DNA of 64,000 nt from Nitrosomonadales bacterium (GTDB taxonomy: Bacteria; Pseudomonadota; Gammaproteobacteria; Burkholderiales; Gallionellaceae). A program made the position numbers and the translations under genes. Under the pieces are notes generated by a model. The model saw nothing but the letters and a program-made list of their open reading frames with translations. It made no database searches and was not told the DNA's origin. The DNA lies in contig JACRAT010000016.1 of NCBI GenBank assembly GCA_016234685.1, forward strand, positions 1 to 64,000. Reading direction: 5' to 3'. Below, piece after piece: positions 1 to 11,267 of the stretch; positions within the stretch are counted from its first letter, which is position 1; each line of letters starts with the position of its first letter.

Positions 1-27
1 CCGACATCAGGCAGGGAGTGTTGGAGT

Positions 28-129
28 ATGAAGCTGTGTGGATTTGATGTATTGCCCGGAGACGGTGGCGCGCAGCGCTCGGTGCGGGACGGGCAAACCC
101 GACATCAGGCAGGGAGTGTTGGAGTATGA
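28..129 (+). CDS. Duplicated kdsA start read as a 33-codon upstream ORF (copy 1)
   Basis: The ATG in repeat copy 1 reads [14 protein letters not shown]... for 33 codons and stops at a TGA that overlaps the ATG of copy 2 as ATGA. The first eight residues match KdsA; the rest is translated spacer. It has the same Shine-Dalgarno region as kdsA, so it could be translated and coupled to the next start. No function is proposed; it is a by-product of the duplication. Confidence 0.4.
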   Translation: MKLCGFDVLPGDGGAQRSVRDGQTRHQAGSVGV

Positions 130-223
130 AGCTGTGTGGATTTGATGTATTGCCCGGAGACGGTGGCGCGCAGCGCTCGGTGCGGGACGGGCAAACCCGA
201 CATCAGGCAGGGAGTGTTGGAGT

Positions 224-227
<4 letters not shown>
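126..227 (+). CDS. Duplicated kdsA start read as a 33-codon upstream ORF (copy 2)
   Basis: This repeats the copy 1 ORF in the next frame. It starts on the ATG at 126 and ends on a TGA that overlaps the real kdsA ATG at 224. The two mini-ORFs and kdsA therefore form a chain of ATGA overlaps, an arrangement that allows translational coupling. Whether either is translated cannot be seen from sequence. Confidence 0.4.
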
Positions 228-2372
<2,145 letters not shown>

Positions 2373-2380
2373 CTCGTTCC

Positions 2381-2460
2381 GTCCGCACTGAGTACGGGCG
2401 TTGGCGTCATATCCTCAGCAACTCAAGGGTCTGTCCGCCTCGCCCGTATCCCGTGCGGAT
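2381..2460. repeat. Imperfect inverted repeat after eno
   Basis: The left arm (2381-2400, GTCCGCACTGAGTACGGGCG) and right arm (2441-2460, CGCCCGTATCCCGTGCGGAT) pair at 16 of 20 positions around a 40-nt loop. It fills most of the eno-ftsB gap. No T-run follows, so a simple terminator is not obvious. Confidence 0.6.
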
Positions 2461-2487
2461 AGTCTGCAACGATCCACCGCTGGGTGA

Positions 2488-2826
2488 ATGATGCGAGCCG
2501 TGACCATCATCCTGTTCCTGCTTATCCTGCTATTGCAGTACCCGCTGTGGCTGGGGAAGGGCGGCTGGATGAAGGTTTACGACCTCGGCAAACAGCTCGA
2601 CGTGCAGAAGGCTGAGAATCAGAAAATCCAAGAGCGCAATGCTTTGATGGACGCAGAAGTGCGCGACCTCAAGCAAGGTACCGAAGCGATCGAGGGTTAT
2701 GCCCGCAACAAGATGGGCATGATTAAGCAGGGCGAAGTCTTCTTTCAGATTATCGATACCCCACAGCCCGCGCCCATCCCCGGTGCTGGCACTAGCAAGC
2801 CGGACGCCACTTCCGGTAAGGACTGA
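2488..2826 (+). CDS. ftsB: Cell division protein FtsB
   Basis: FtsB is a small bitopic protein that joins FtsL and FtsQ in the divisome. The 112 residues show a short cytoplasmic start, one membrane segment (about 4-22, [14 protein letters not shown]), a heptad-patterned coiled coil (about 33-70), and the conserved [16 protein letters not shown] block. The Pro-rich tail ([15 protein letters not shown]) is longer than in E. coli. An ATG one codon later (2491) is an alternative start. The position after eno is typical. Confidence 0.9.
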   Translation: MMRAVTIILFLLILLLQYPLWLGKGGWMKVYDLGKQLDVQKAENQKIQERNALMDAEVRDLKQGTEAIEGYARNKMGMIKQGEVFFQIIDTPQPAPIPGAGTSKPDATSGKD

Positions 2827-2845
2827 GCCTCTCGGCCCAGCATCC

Positions 2846-4756
2846 ATGCCGAATCCCACCCAAAAAATACTCCGTGAAGTCTTTGGCTACACCGCGTTTC
2901 GCGGCGCGCAGCAGGCCATCGTCGAGCACGTCGTAGCCGGTGGCGATGCGCTGGTGCTGATGCCCACCGGCGGTGGCAAGTCCTTGTGCTATCAGATTCC
3001 GGCTTTGATGCGCGATGGCGTCGGCATCGTGATCTCGCCGCTGATCGCGCTGATGCAGGATCAGGTCGATGCGCTCAAGCAGTTGGGCGTGTCTGCTGCA
3101 TTCCTCAACTCCAGTCTGGATGCGGAAGCCGCCCGTGAGGTGTATCGCCAGATATATCGCGGTGAACTGAAGCTGCTGTATGTCGCGCCGGAGCGGCTGA
3201 TGACGGAGGGGTTTTTAGGGTTGCTGGCCAAACTCAACGAGGCTTCCCCCATCCCAACCCTTCCCCCGGCGGGAGAAGGGCTTAACTTCCCTCTCCCGCC
3301 GGGAGAGGGGCTGAGGGTGAGGGAGTCCTCGGGCATCGCCCTGTTCGCCATCGACGAAGCCCACTGCGTCTCCCAATGGGGGCACGACTTTCGCCCCGAA
3401 TACCGCGCACTCACCGTGTTGTACGAGCGCTTCCCCAACGTGCCGCGCATCGCGCTGACCGCCACGGCGGATGCGCCCACACGGCGCGAGATCGTCGAAC
3501 GGCTGGCGCTGGAGCAGGCGCAGCAGTTCGTCTCCAGCTTCGACCGTCCCAACATCCGCTACCGCGTCACGCTCAAAGATAACGCGCGCAAACAATTGCA
3601 GACCTTCCTCGAAACCGAGCACCCGAGCGATGCTGGCATCGTGTATTGCCTGTCTCGGAAAAAAGTCGAGGAGACGGCGGATTGGCTGAAGGGGCAGGGC
3701 TGGGATGCGTTGCCCTACCACGCCGGACTGGATGTCGCCGTGCGCAACGCCAATCAGCGCCGCTTCCTGCGCGAGGAGGGCGTCATCATGGTCGCCACCG
3801 TTGCCTTCGGCATGGGCATAGACAAGCCCAATGTGCGCTTCGTCGCTCACCTCGATCTGCCCAAAAGCATGGAAGGTTATTATCAGGAGACTGGCCGCGC
3901 CGGGCGCGACGGCTTGCCTGCAAATGCCTGGATGGCCTACGGGCTGGGCGATGTGGTATCGATGCGGCAGATGCTGTTGTCCGGCGACGCGCCCGAAGAG
4001 CGCAAGCGCGTCGAACTGCAAAAGCTCGATGCGCTGCTGGGTTTCTGCGAATCCACCGATTGCCGCCATCAAACCATCCTGCGCTATTTCGGCGAGGAGC
4101 ATCCCGGCGATTGCGGCCAGTGCGACAACTGCCTGACGCCGGTGGATACCTGGGATGCGACCGAGGCTGCGCGCATGGCGCTGTCCTGCGTGTATCGCAC
4201 CGGCCAGCGCTTCGGCGTCTCCCATCTGATCGACGTGCTGCTCGGCAAAGCAACCCCAAAAGTCGAGCAGTTCAACCACCAGCAGCTTTCCACTTTCGGC
4301 ATCGGCAACGGACTTACCCAGCAACAATGGAGCAGCGTGTATCGCCAACTGGTTGCTGCCGGGTTCATCAATGTGGACATGGAGGCCTACGGCGGATTGC
4401 GCCTAGCGGAAGAAGCGCGTCCGGTATTGCGCGGCGAACAGTCGGTCTGGCTGCGCCGCGATGCCGAGCCGGTCAAGCGCCGCAACACTCGCGCCGAACG
4501 TGGTTCGCGTTTGCGCGAAGCTTTTGCCGATGCTCACGAAGAGCCGCTCTGGCAGGCGCTCAAAGCCAAACGCATGGAGTTGGCCCGTGAGCAGGGCGTG
4601 CCGCCTTACGTTATCTTCCACGACAGCACCTTGCTGGAGCTACTCAACCGCCGCCCACAATCGTTCAACGAGATGGCGCAGATCAGCGGCATCGGGCAGG
4701 CCAAGCTGGTGAAGTACGGTGATGCGTTCTTGCAGGTGCTGGCCGAGCAGGCGTAG
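2846..4756 (+). CDS. recQ: ATP-dependent DNA helicase RecQ, with a repeat-derived insertion
   Basis: RecQ is a 3'-5' superfamily 2 helicase of recombination and fork repair. It carries Walker A ([11 protein letters not shown]), DEAH ([19 protein letters not shown]), motif V/VI ([22 protein letters not shown]), the RecQ zinc cysteines (CGQCDNC) and a C-terminal HRDC domain. The ATG at 2846 gives [15 protein letters not shown], matching the family start; the track's start at 2783 lies inside ftsB. The 636 residues exceed E. coli RecQ (609) mainly through a Pro/Gly-rich segment of about 27 residues just before DEAH, encoded by a palindromic repeat. Confidence 0.95.
   Translation: MPNPTQKILREVFGYTAFRGAQQAIVEHVVAGGDALVLMPTGGGKSLCYQIPALMRDGVGIVISPLIALMQDQVDALKQLGVSAAFLNSSLDAEAAREVYRQIYRGELKLLYVAPERLMTEGFLGLLAKLNEASPIPTLPPAGEGLNFPLPPGEGLRVRESSGIALFAIDEAHCVSQWGHDFRPEYRALTVLYERFPNVPRIALTATADAPTRREIVERLALEQAQQFVSSFDRPNIRYRVTLKDNARKQLQTFLETEHPSDAGIVYCLSRKKVEETADWLKGQGWDALPYHAGLDVAVRNANQRRFLREEGVIMVATVAFGMGIDKPNVRFVAHLDLPKSMEGYYQETGRAGRDGLPANAWMAYGLGDVVSMRQMLLSGDAPEERKRVELQKLDALLGFCESTDCRHQTILRYFGEEHPGDCGQCDNCLTPVDTWDATEAARMALSCVYRTGQRFGVSHLIDVLLGKATPKVEQFNHQQLSTFGIGNGLTQQQWSSVYRQLVAAGFINVDMEAYGGLRLAEEARPVLRGEQSVWLRRDAEPVKRRNTRAERGSRLREAFADAHEEPLWQALKAKRMELAREQGVPPYVIFHDSTLLELLNRRPQSFNEMAQISGIGQAKLVKYGDAFLQVLAEQA
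3244..3325. repeat. Palindromic repeat inserted in frame in recQ
   Basis: The stretch holds two hairpins of the CCCTCTCCCG...CGGGAGAGGG type and ends in GGGTGAGGGA, the inverted counterpart of its start. It translates as [22 protein letters not shown] between conserved helicase segments. The same family occurs at 41626-41746 and 43191-43300. Confidence 0.85.
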
Positions 4757-4954
4757 TGGCAAGGTTCGTTACCGGATTTTTCGCTTGTGCCGGGGGGAAT
4801 CTGGGCTAAGATTCCGGCTGGTTTCTACGGGCATTCGGCAGGCGATGGGCAGGGGTGAGATGGTTTACTTCATTAGGGCGAAAGAGACAAGGTGGCATTC
4901 GGCAAGGTCGGTTCCACTTCTTGTATCGGCACGGCCTGCGCCTGTTTTTCAGAC

Positions 4955-7900
4955 ATGAGACGCCGTTTCACGATCCGCGCGCAATTGTTGGGGTTGGTGG
5001 CGGCCGTCGCCCTGCCCATGGTGGGCATCCTCGCCTATACCATCTATGACGACGCCCGGCAGCGGATAGGTGAGGTGCGTTTCACTGCCCACATGCTGGC
5101 GGTGACGGCCTCTTCCGACATCGACCGGGTGTTGCTCGCTAACCGCGATTTTCTGGTGCAAATGTCCAAGCGACCTATCATCCGCAAGATGAATGCGGCC
5201 AACTGCGACCAAGTGCTGTGGGATTTTCGTGAGCTGTTCCCCAAGTCGGCGAACATGACCGTAATCGATATGAGCGGCGTGGCGATCTGTTCTGCGGTGC
5301 CCCAGCCGGGTGGCAAGCCAGTGTCCGTGGCCGGGGCGGACTGGTTCAAAAAATCGCTCGCCGAAGACGGATTCGTGGTGAGCGATCCGTTCCTCGGCCC
5401 GATCACGGGCCGCTGGGTGACGGTGCTGACCTATCCCATCCACGACGATCAGGGCAGGAAGGTCGGTTTTCTTGGTTTGCCGCTCGATCTGGCGCTGTAT
5501 GAACCTAATCTGTCGAATGCTACGCTGATCGCGGGCACGACCATCGGTGTCGTCACCAGCAAGGGCACTTATGTCTGGCGCAATCTGGATACCGAGCACT
5601 GGGTCGGCAGGAACGTGATGGCGCATCCGACGATCCAAGCGTTGCTGTCCGGTATCGAGGGGGAAATGCCGGGTATCGATTCCGTCTCCAGATTCTATGA
5701 CGTGCATGGGACCAAAGGCACGGATTGGCGGGTGTACGTGGGCATCCCGACCAGCGCCGTGTATACGCAACTGCGCAGTACACTGCTCAGAAATGCCCTG
5801 CTGGGGCTCTTCAGTCTCATGCTCATTCTTGGTGTCGCCTGGCTCATCGCCCGTCGGGTGGCCCATCCGATCAGGATGCTGGCAGCGACTGCGCGTGAAG
5901 TCAGGAGCGGGAGACAGGACGCGCGGGCAGAGCTGGGTGGCCCGCCCGAGATCGTCGAGGTCGCACAGGAATTCAACGATATGCTGAATGTCCGTCAGCG
6001 GGTGGAGGCCGCTCTACGGGAGAGCGAGACCAGACTCTCTCAAGCCCTGAAGATCGCCCGGCTGGCGCATTGGGAGTACGAGGTAGCCAGCGACGAGTTC
6101 ATTCTCAACGACCAGTATTACTCGCTGCACCACACCACTGCCGAGCAGATGGGGGGCTATCGTCTGAGCGCTGCGGAGTTCGCCCGGCGGCTGGTGCATC
6201 CTGATGATGCCCGGCGGGTGGGGGAAGGCATCCGGGAGGCCTTGATCTCGCTAGACGCCAATCTCTTCCTTCAGACCGAGGCACGGATCATCTGCGCCGA
6301 CGGTGAAGCTTACTGGGTGCTGGTGCATTACAAGGTCGAGAAAGATGCGCAAGGAAAGATGATCCGTTTGCTGGGTACCATGCAGGATATCAGCGAGCGC
6401 AAGCGTGGCGAACAGAGTCAGAAGCGGTTGAATCGTGCGCTCAAGCTACTGAGCGATTGCAATACAGCGCTGGTACATGCTGTCGATGAGTCCTGCTTGC
6501 TGGCCGAGATATGTCGGTTAGTGGTCGAGCAGGGCGGTTATCGCATGGCTTGGGTAGGTTATGCCGAGCATGATGAGCAGCAAACGGTGCGTCCTGTCGC
6601 CCAGTTCGGCGACACGGCGGGGTATCTGGGACGAGCGAAGATTTTCTGGTCAGACAGCGAACAGGGGCGGGGGCCGACGGGGACGGCGATCAGGACGGGA
6701 GTGACCGATATCAATCAGGACTTTTCATCCAGTTCGCGCATGGCCTTGTGGCGCGAGGCTGCGCTGGCGCAGGGTTATCGTTCCAGCATCGCCTTGCCGC
6801 TAGCAGGCGGCAAACGGGTACTGGGTGCGCTCACCATTTATTCCGCCGAGCCAGAGGTTTTCGGTCAGGATGAGGTGAGATTGCTGGAGGAGCTGGCCAA
6901 CGATCTGGCGTTCGGTATCGAGGCCCTGCGTATGCGCATCGAACATGAGGGGACTGAAAAGCGGCTGGAGTTCCTAGCCCATCACGACACTCTGACCGGC
7001 TTGCCCAACCGGCTGTTGTTGCGTGACCGCTTCGCGCAGGCGGCCTCGCAGGCGGATCGGGACCACTCCGGCGTCGCCGTGTTATTCCTCGATCTGGATA
7101 ATTTCAAGCAGGTCAACGATACGCTGGGTCACAATTACGGCGACAAGCTGCTGGTCAGCGTGGTCGAGCGCCTGCGCGGCTGTCTGCGCGACAGCGATAC
7201 GATCAGCCGTCAGGGCGGCGACGAGTTCGTTGTGCTGTTGCCGCATTCGCACAATCTGGTCGGCATCGGTGGAGTCGCCCGGAACATCGTCGAGGTGTTT
7301 GCCGAGTCTTTCGAGATAGATGGGTATCAGATCAACACCTCGTTCAGTATCGGCATCAGTCTGTATCCCGACGACGGGCGGGAGTTCGACACGCTGCTCA
7401 AGAAGGCGGATACCGCGCTGTATCAGGCCAAGGACAGCGGGCGCGACACTTATCACTTCTTCTCCGAAAAGATGAACATCGACGCCCAGGAGCAGTTGCA
7501 TCTACAGGGGCAGTTGCGCAATGCGGTGAGGAGTCAGGAATTCAGGCTGTACTACCAGCCGCAGATCGATATTCTCAGCGGGTACATCGTCGGTGCGGAA
7601 GCGCTGGTGCGCTGGCAGCACCCCGAACTGGGGCTGGTGCCTCCCGGCAAGTTCATCCCGCTGGCTGAACGAAGCGGGCTGATTATCCCCATAGGCGAAT
7701 GGGTGCTCAACGAGGCCTGCCGGCAGGCGCAGCGCTGGCGCGAGCAGGGCCACCTGCTGGTGATGGCGGTCAACCTTTCCGCCTTGCAGTTCAAGCGCGG
7801 GAATCTGCTGGAGACCGTGGATAAGGCGCTCAAGGAATCCGGTCTGAGCGCCGGGCAGTTGGAACTGGAACTGACCGAGTCCATCCTGTTGCAGGATGTC

Positions 7901-8278
7901 GACGTCGCGCTCAGGACCTTGCGCAGTTTGAAGGAGATGGGCGTGAAACTGTCCATCGACGATTTCGGCACGGGCTATTCCAGCCTGTCTTATCTGAAGC
8001 GACTGGCGGTGGACAAGCTCAAGGTCGATCAATCATTTGTGCGCGACATGGCCAGCGATCCCGACTCGGCGGCGATCGTCCGCGCCGTCATCCAGTTGGG
8101 GCACACCCTGCAACTGACCGTCATCGCCGAAGGGGTGGAGGATGACGCTCAGCTGGCCTTCCTGCGCAACTATGGCTGCGATGAGGCGCAGGGATATTTG
8201 TTCAGTCGCCCTGTTCCCGCCGGGGAGTTCATCGGCCTGATCGAGGGCGATCCCGATCGCGGCAGTGCTGTTTCGTGA
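4955..8278 (+). CDS. Membrane sensor with dCache, HAMP, PAS, GAF, GGDEF and EAL domains
   Basis: A likely cyclic-di-GMP turnover enzyme of 1107 residues. From the ATG at 4955 it shows an N-terminal membrane segment (about 10-30), a periplasmic Cache-like sensor, a second membrane segment (about 283-303, LLGLFSLMLILGVAWL), HAMP, a PAS domain ending in the usual QDISERK linker, GAF, a GGDEF domain with intact GGDEF (about residue 753), and an EAL domain with EALVRW (about 881), DDFGTGYSSLSYL and EGVE. Both catalytic signatures are intact, so direction of activity cannot be told. The track's start at 4892 adds an unsupported N-terminus. Ligand unknown. Confidence 0.93.
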   Translation: MRRRFTIRAQLLGLVAAVALPMVGILAYTIYDDARQRIGEVRFTAHMLAVTASSDIDRVLLANRDFLVQMSKRPIIRKMNAANCDQVLWDFRELFPKSANMTVIDMSGVAICSAVPQPGGKPVSVAGADWFKKSLAEDGFVVSDPFLGPITGRWVTVLTYPIHDDQGRKVGFLGLPLDLALYEPNLSNATLIAGTTIGVVTSKGTYVWRNLDTEHWVGRNVMAHPTIQALLSGIEGEMPGIDSVSRFYDVHGTKGTDWRVYVGIPTSAVYTQLRSTLLRNALLGLFSLMLILGVAWLIARRVAHPIRMLAATAREVRSGRQDARAELGGPPEIVEVAQEFNDMLNVRQRVEAALRESETRLSQALKIARLAHWEYEVASDEFILNDQYYSLHHTTAEQMGGYRLSAAEFARRLVHPDDARRVGEGIREALISLDANLFLQTEARIICADGEAYWVLVHYKVEKDAQGKMIRLLGTMQDISERKRGEQSQKRLNRALKLLSDCNTALVHAVDESCLLAEICRLVVEQGGYRMAWVGYAEHDEQQTVRPVAQFGDTAGYLGRAKIFWSDSEQGRGPTGTAIRTGVTDINQDFSSSSRMALWREAALAQGYRSSIALPLAGGKRVLGALTIYSAEPEVFGQDEVRLLEELANDLAFGIEALRMRIEHEGTEKRLEFLAHHDTLTGLPNRLLLRDRFAQAASQADRDHSGVAVLFLDLDNFKQVNDTLGHNYGDKLLVSVVERLRGCLRDSDTISRQGGDEFVVLLPHSHNLVGIGGVARNIVEVFAESFEIDGYQINTSFSIGISLYPDDGREFDTLLKKADTALYQAKDSGRDTYHFFSEKMNIDAQEQLHLQGQLRNAVRSQEFRLYYQPQIDILSGYIVGAEALVRWQHPELGLVPPGKFIPLAERSGLIIPIGEWVLNEACRQAQRWREQGHLLVMAVNLSALQFKRGNLLETVDKALKESGLSAGQLELELTESILLQDVDVALRTLRSLKEMGVKLSIDDFGTGYSSLSYLKRLAVDKLKVDQSFVRDMASDPDSAAIVRAVIQLGHTLQLTVIAEGVEDDAQLAFLRNYGCDEAQGYLFSRPVPAGEFIGLIEGDPDRGSAVS

Positions 8279-8349
8279 TTGATGCATCCCCGCACTTAGG
8301 GCAAGATGCGCGCTTCGAATTTCATACCAACCTTTGATAGAGAATACAC

Positions 8350-9054
8350 ATGGGCGCACAGTGGAAAGCCAGACACAAAGAAATCGCAGCCAACGCCAAG
8401 GGCAAGATCTTCGGAAAACTCGCCAAGGAGATCATGGTCGCAGCCAAGGGCGGCGCTGACCCCGACTCGAATTCGCGTCTGCGCCTCGTGGTCGAGCAAG
8501 CCAAAAAAGCCTCCATGCCCAAAGACACGCTGGATCGTGCCATCAAGAAGGGCGCAGGTCTGCTGGACGGCGGTGCGCATCTGGAACGCTTGGTCTACGA
8601 AGGTTTCGCGCCGCATCGCGTGCCGGTGATCGTCGAATGCCTGTCCGACAACATCAACCGTACCAAATCCAGCATGAACGTGCTGTTCCGTAAAGGTCAG
8701 CTCGGTCCGGAAGGCTCGGTGTCATGGGATTTCAGCTACGTCGGCATGATCGAAGCCACGCCGAACAGTAAGGGTGCCGACGCCGAACTCGCCGCCATCG
8801 AAGCCGGTGCGCAAGACTTCGAGCCCTCCGAAGAAGGCGCGACGCTGTTTATTACCGACACCACCGACCTGGATGCCGTGTGCAAAGCGCTGCCTGAACA
8901 AGGATTCACCGTCACTTCGGCCCAACTTGGCTACCGTCCGAAGAACCCCGTCACTATCAGCAATGATGCCGAACTCGAAGAAGTGCAAGCCTTCCTCGAA
9001 GCCATCGACGAAGACGATGACGTGCAGAATGTGTATGTGGGGCTGGCAGGGTAG
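8350..9054 (+). CDS. YebC/PmpR-family protein (YeeN-like)
   Basis: YebC-family proteins bind DNA as regulators or act on stalled ribosomes, depending on the member. The 234 residues open with [21 protein letters not shown], a variant of the family's MAGHSKW start closer to the YeeN branch, followed by [27 protein letters not shown] and an acidic C-terminus ([16 protein letters not shown]). It stands alone between a sensor gene and a permease. The exact role is not inferred. Confidence 0.9.
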   Translation: MGAQWKARHKEIAANAKGKIFGKLAKEIMVAAKGGADPDSNSRLRLVVEQAKKASMPKDTLDRAIKKGAGLLDGGAHLERLVYEGFAPHRVPVIVECLSDNINRTKSSMNVLFRKGQLGPEGSVSWDFSYVGMIEATPNSKGADAELAAIEAGAQDFEPSEEGATLFITDTTDLDAVCKALPEQGFTVTSAQLGYRPKNPVTISNDAELEEVQAFLEAIDEDDDVQNVYVGLAG

Positions 9055-9085
9055 GCGCGGGTTGCTTCCCGTGTGTTGAGTTGAG

Positions 9086-9123
9086 GACACTGAAGCGGTA
9101 GCTGTCACTCCGGCTTCAGTGTC
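9086..9123. terminator. 11-bp perfect hairpin downstream of the YebC-family gene
   Basis: GACACTGAAGC (9086-9096) pairs with GCTTCAGTGTC (9113-9123) around a 16-nt loop, 32 nt after the stop. There is no T-tract, so it could be a repeat instead of an intrinsic terminator. Confidence 0.45.
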
Positions 9124-9330
9124 ATTCCTAGCTGACGTAGCCCAGAGTAAGGGCAAAACTCTATTCGACCAGAACGTGCGCGTCTGAGGAATTGACCACC
9201 TCCCGCCGTCCCCGTATATTCCGCCCCCATGCGAACGCATTCCCAAAACCTCTCTGCGGCGATCATCGCCAAGCGACTGTGGCTAATAGCCCACAGCCGC
9301 CGCACGTTCCTGTTCTAATCATGTCAATCG

Positions 9331-9397
9331 GGCAACGGCGGGTCTTTCCGCGTTGCCTAGCTTGAGACCCGTTCAGCCTAACTTAGGGTCTTCAATC
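9331..9397 (+). promoter_or_regulatory. Candidate structured mRNA leader of the DMT permease
   Basis: GGCAACG (9331-9337) pairs with CGTTGCC (9351-9357), extended by an inner CGG/CCG. The loop region carries GGGTCT (9340-9345). AGACCC (9365-9370) can pair either with that or with a second GGGTCT (9386-9391) that covers the likely Shine-Dalgarno of the ATG at 9398. Mutually exclusive pairings of this kind fit a riboswitch or RNA switch. I cannot match it to a known class. The rest of the 9055-9397 gap shows only the hairpin at 9086. Confidence 0.4.
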
Positions 9398-10333
9398 ATG
9401 GCGCAGCAATCCAGCAACTCATCTTTCCGACAACACGCAGCACTCGGCGTGGTCTTTGCGCTGCTCGCGGCAGTGGGCTTTTCGGCCAAGGCGATTCTGG
9501 TGAAGCTGGCTTATCTGGAGGCCAGTGTGGATGCGGTGACGCTGCTGGCGTTGCGCATGGGTTTCGCCGTGCCGTTCTTCATCGCCGTGGCGGTGTGGCT
9601 GCGCTATTTCGCACCGGCTGAGCCGCTCACGCGGCGTGATTGGTTGCTGGTAATGGGCTTGGGGCTGGTCGGTTATTACCTGTCGAGTTACCTCGATTTC
9701 CTCGGGCTGCAATACATCTCCGCCGGTCTGGAGCGTCTCATCCTGTTCCTTTATCCGACCATGACGGTGATCCTTGCCGCTTTGCTGCACCGGCGCGGCA
9801 TCGGTCGCAAGACGCTGGCGGCGATGGCCTTGAGCTATGCCGGCATCGCGCTGGTCTTCGTGCATGATGCGGGAGCGGGGCAGGGCAGCGACCTTGTGCT
9901 GGGAGCGGTGCTGGTGTTCTTCAGCACCTTGTCGTACTCGCTGTATCTGGTCGGCGCAGGCCACGCCATAGCCCGCATCGGTGCGTTGCGCTTCACCGCC
10001 TACGCCTCCATCGTGGCGAGTGTCGCCTGTTTGGTGCAGTTCGCCGTGATGCGTCCGATCAGCGCACTGGAATTGCCGTTGCACGTGTATCAGCTTGCCA
10101 TCGCGATGGCGTTGTTCTCCACCGTGTTGCCGGTGTTCTTCTTGTCCTACGCGATACGTCGCATCGGCTCAGGCAACGCCTCGCTGATCGGCTCCATCGG
10201 CCCGGTCAGCACCATCTACATGGCTTATCTGTTCTTGGGCGAGAGCATCTCGCTGTTGCAGATCGCCGGTTCGGCGTTGGTGTTGGCTGGCGTGCTTATC
10301 ATCAGCCTGAACAGCCAAAGCGTGGGAAAATGA
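9398..10333 (+). CDS. DMT-superfamily (EamA) inner-membrane permease
   Basis: A 311-residue drug/metabolite-transporter-family permease with about ten hydrophobic segments in two EamA repeats. The second repeat begins near VLGAVLVFFSTLSYSLYLV, and the C-terminus has the typical GSIGPVSTIYMAYLFLGE and SALVLAGVLIISL. The ATG at 9398 is preferred over the track's start at 9353 because it begins just before the first membrane helix and places an AGGG at SD distance. The substrate cannot be read from the sequence. A possible RNA switch precedes it. Confidence 0.88.
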   Translation: MAQQSSNSSFRQHAALGVVFALLAAVGFSAKAILVKLAYLEASVDAVTLLALRMGFAVPFFIAVAVWLRYFAPAEPLTRRDWLLVMGLGLVGYYLSSYLDFLGLQYISAGLERLILFLYPTMTVILAALLHRRGIGRKTLAAMALSYAGIALVFVHDAGAGQGSDLVLGAVLVFFSTLSYSLYLVGAGHAIARIGALRFTAYASIVASVACLVQFAVMRPISALELPLHVYQLAIAMALFSTVLPVFFLSYAIRRIGSGNASLIGSIGPVSTIYMAYLFLGESISLLQIAGSALVLAGVLIISLNSQSVGK

Positions 10334-10357
10334 GGCCTGTGAAGCTGGAGGGATGAG

Positions 10358-10774
10358 ATGAGAGCATGGTTGTTGGTGGGGGCGTTGTTGTGCTGCCGCG
10401 AGGTTTGGGCGCTGGACGCAGACGATGCCAAGGTGAAAGTCACGCAGCTGATGAAGACCACACAGAGTTGGGACGGCAAGCCGCTGACTTATCCTGCCGG
10501 GCAAGCTGAAGTCACCGGCCTGATCGTCGAGATAGCGCCGGGGGCGGAGACCGGCTGGCATCTGCATCCCGTCCCTTCGTTCGCGCTGCTGCTCGAAGGC
10601 AGTTTGGAAGTCTTGCTGGAAGATGGCCGGATACGGCGTTTGGAAGCGGGCGATTCGCTGGCCGAAGTCGTCTCCACTTGGCACAACGGGCGCAGCGTGG
10701 GCACAGTCCCGGTGCGCATCGTCGTGTTCTACACCGGTGCAGTCGGCCAGCCGCTCACCGTCAAGCGCCACTGA
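10358..10774 (+). CDS. Exported cupin-domain protein
   Basis: 138 residues with an N-terminal signal peptide (MRAWLLVGALLCCREVWA) and a single cupin_2 barrel. GAETGWHLHPVPSFALLLEG carries the usual His/Glu metal-ligand pattern, and WHNGRSVGTVPVRIVVFY forms the second motif. It is presumably periplasmic. GGAGGGATGAG precedes the ATG. The next gene is a second, unrelated cupin 21 nt downstream, so they may be co-transcribed. The substrate is unknown. Confidence 0.8.
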   Translation: MRAWLLVGALLCCREVWALDADDAKVKVTQLMKTTQSWDGKPLTYPAGQAEVTGLIVEIAPGAETGWHLHPVPSFALLLEGSLEVLLEDGRIRRLEAGDSLAEVVSTWHNGRSVGTVPVRIVVFYTGAVGQPLTVKRH

Positions 10775-10795
10775 TCTGACACTAAAGGAAAAAGA

Positions 10796-11260
10796 ATGAA
10801 ACAACTGAATGATTCGATGCTGGATGCCCTGTCGGAACAAGCGCGGCAATCGCCGCGTTTCCGTGCCAACCACAATCTGCACGAGCAACTGAGCGATCCG
10901 ATACAGCGTCTGGCCATCGCCATGGAGCCGGACACGCTGGTCGCGCCGCACCGCCATCCGCACACTTGGGAGATGCTGTTTGCCCTGCGCGGACGCTTCA
11001 TCGTGCTAGTGTTCGACGACGTAGGCAAAGTGCTGGCGCGCATCGTGTTGAGCGAGGGGTGCAGCGTCGCCGAGATCCCCATCGGTGCTTGGCACGGCGT
11101 GTTGTCGCTGGATGCCGGCGGCATCATCTTCGAGGTCAAGCATGGCCCTTACCAGCCCATCCCGGCGTGCGACGCAGCCAGCTGGGCGCGGGGCCAAGAC
11201 GCAGCGACCATCAATGCTTGGTACGCCCGCGCCAGCGTAGGCTCGGTCTTTCCCGCTTGA
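10796..11260 (+). CDS. WbuC-family cupin metalloprotein
   Basis: 154 residues resembling the WbuC family of cupin-fold metalloproteins, often encoded near polysaccharide genes but of uncertain reaction. The N-terminal MLDALSEQARQSPRFRANHNLH is characteristic. The cupin core is PHRHPHTWEMLFALRGRF, with the His-rich metal motif, and a late WHGVLSLDAGGIIFEVKHGPY. No signal peptide is seen. AAAGGAAAAAG lies before the ATG. mnmC follows after 7 nt. Confidence 0.78.
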   Translation: MKQLNDSMLDALSEQARQSPRFRANHNLHEQLSDPIQRLAIAMEPDTLVAPHRHPHTWEMLFALRGRFIVLVFDDVGKVLARIVLSEGCSVAEIPIGAWHGVLSLDAGGIIFEVKHGPYQPIPACDAASWARGQDAATINAWYARASVGSVFPA

Positions 11261-11267
11261 ACTTGCG

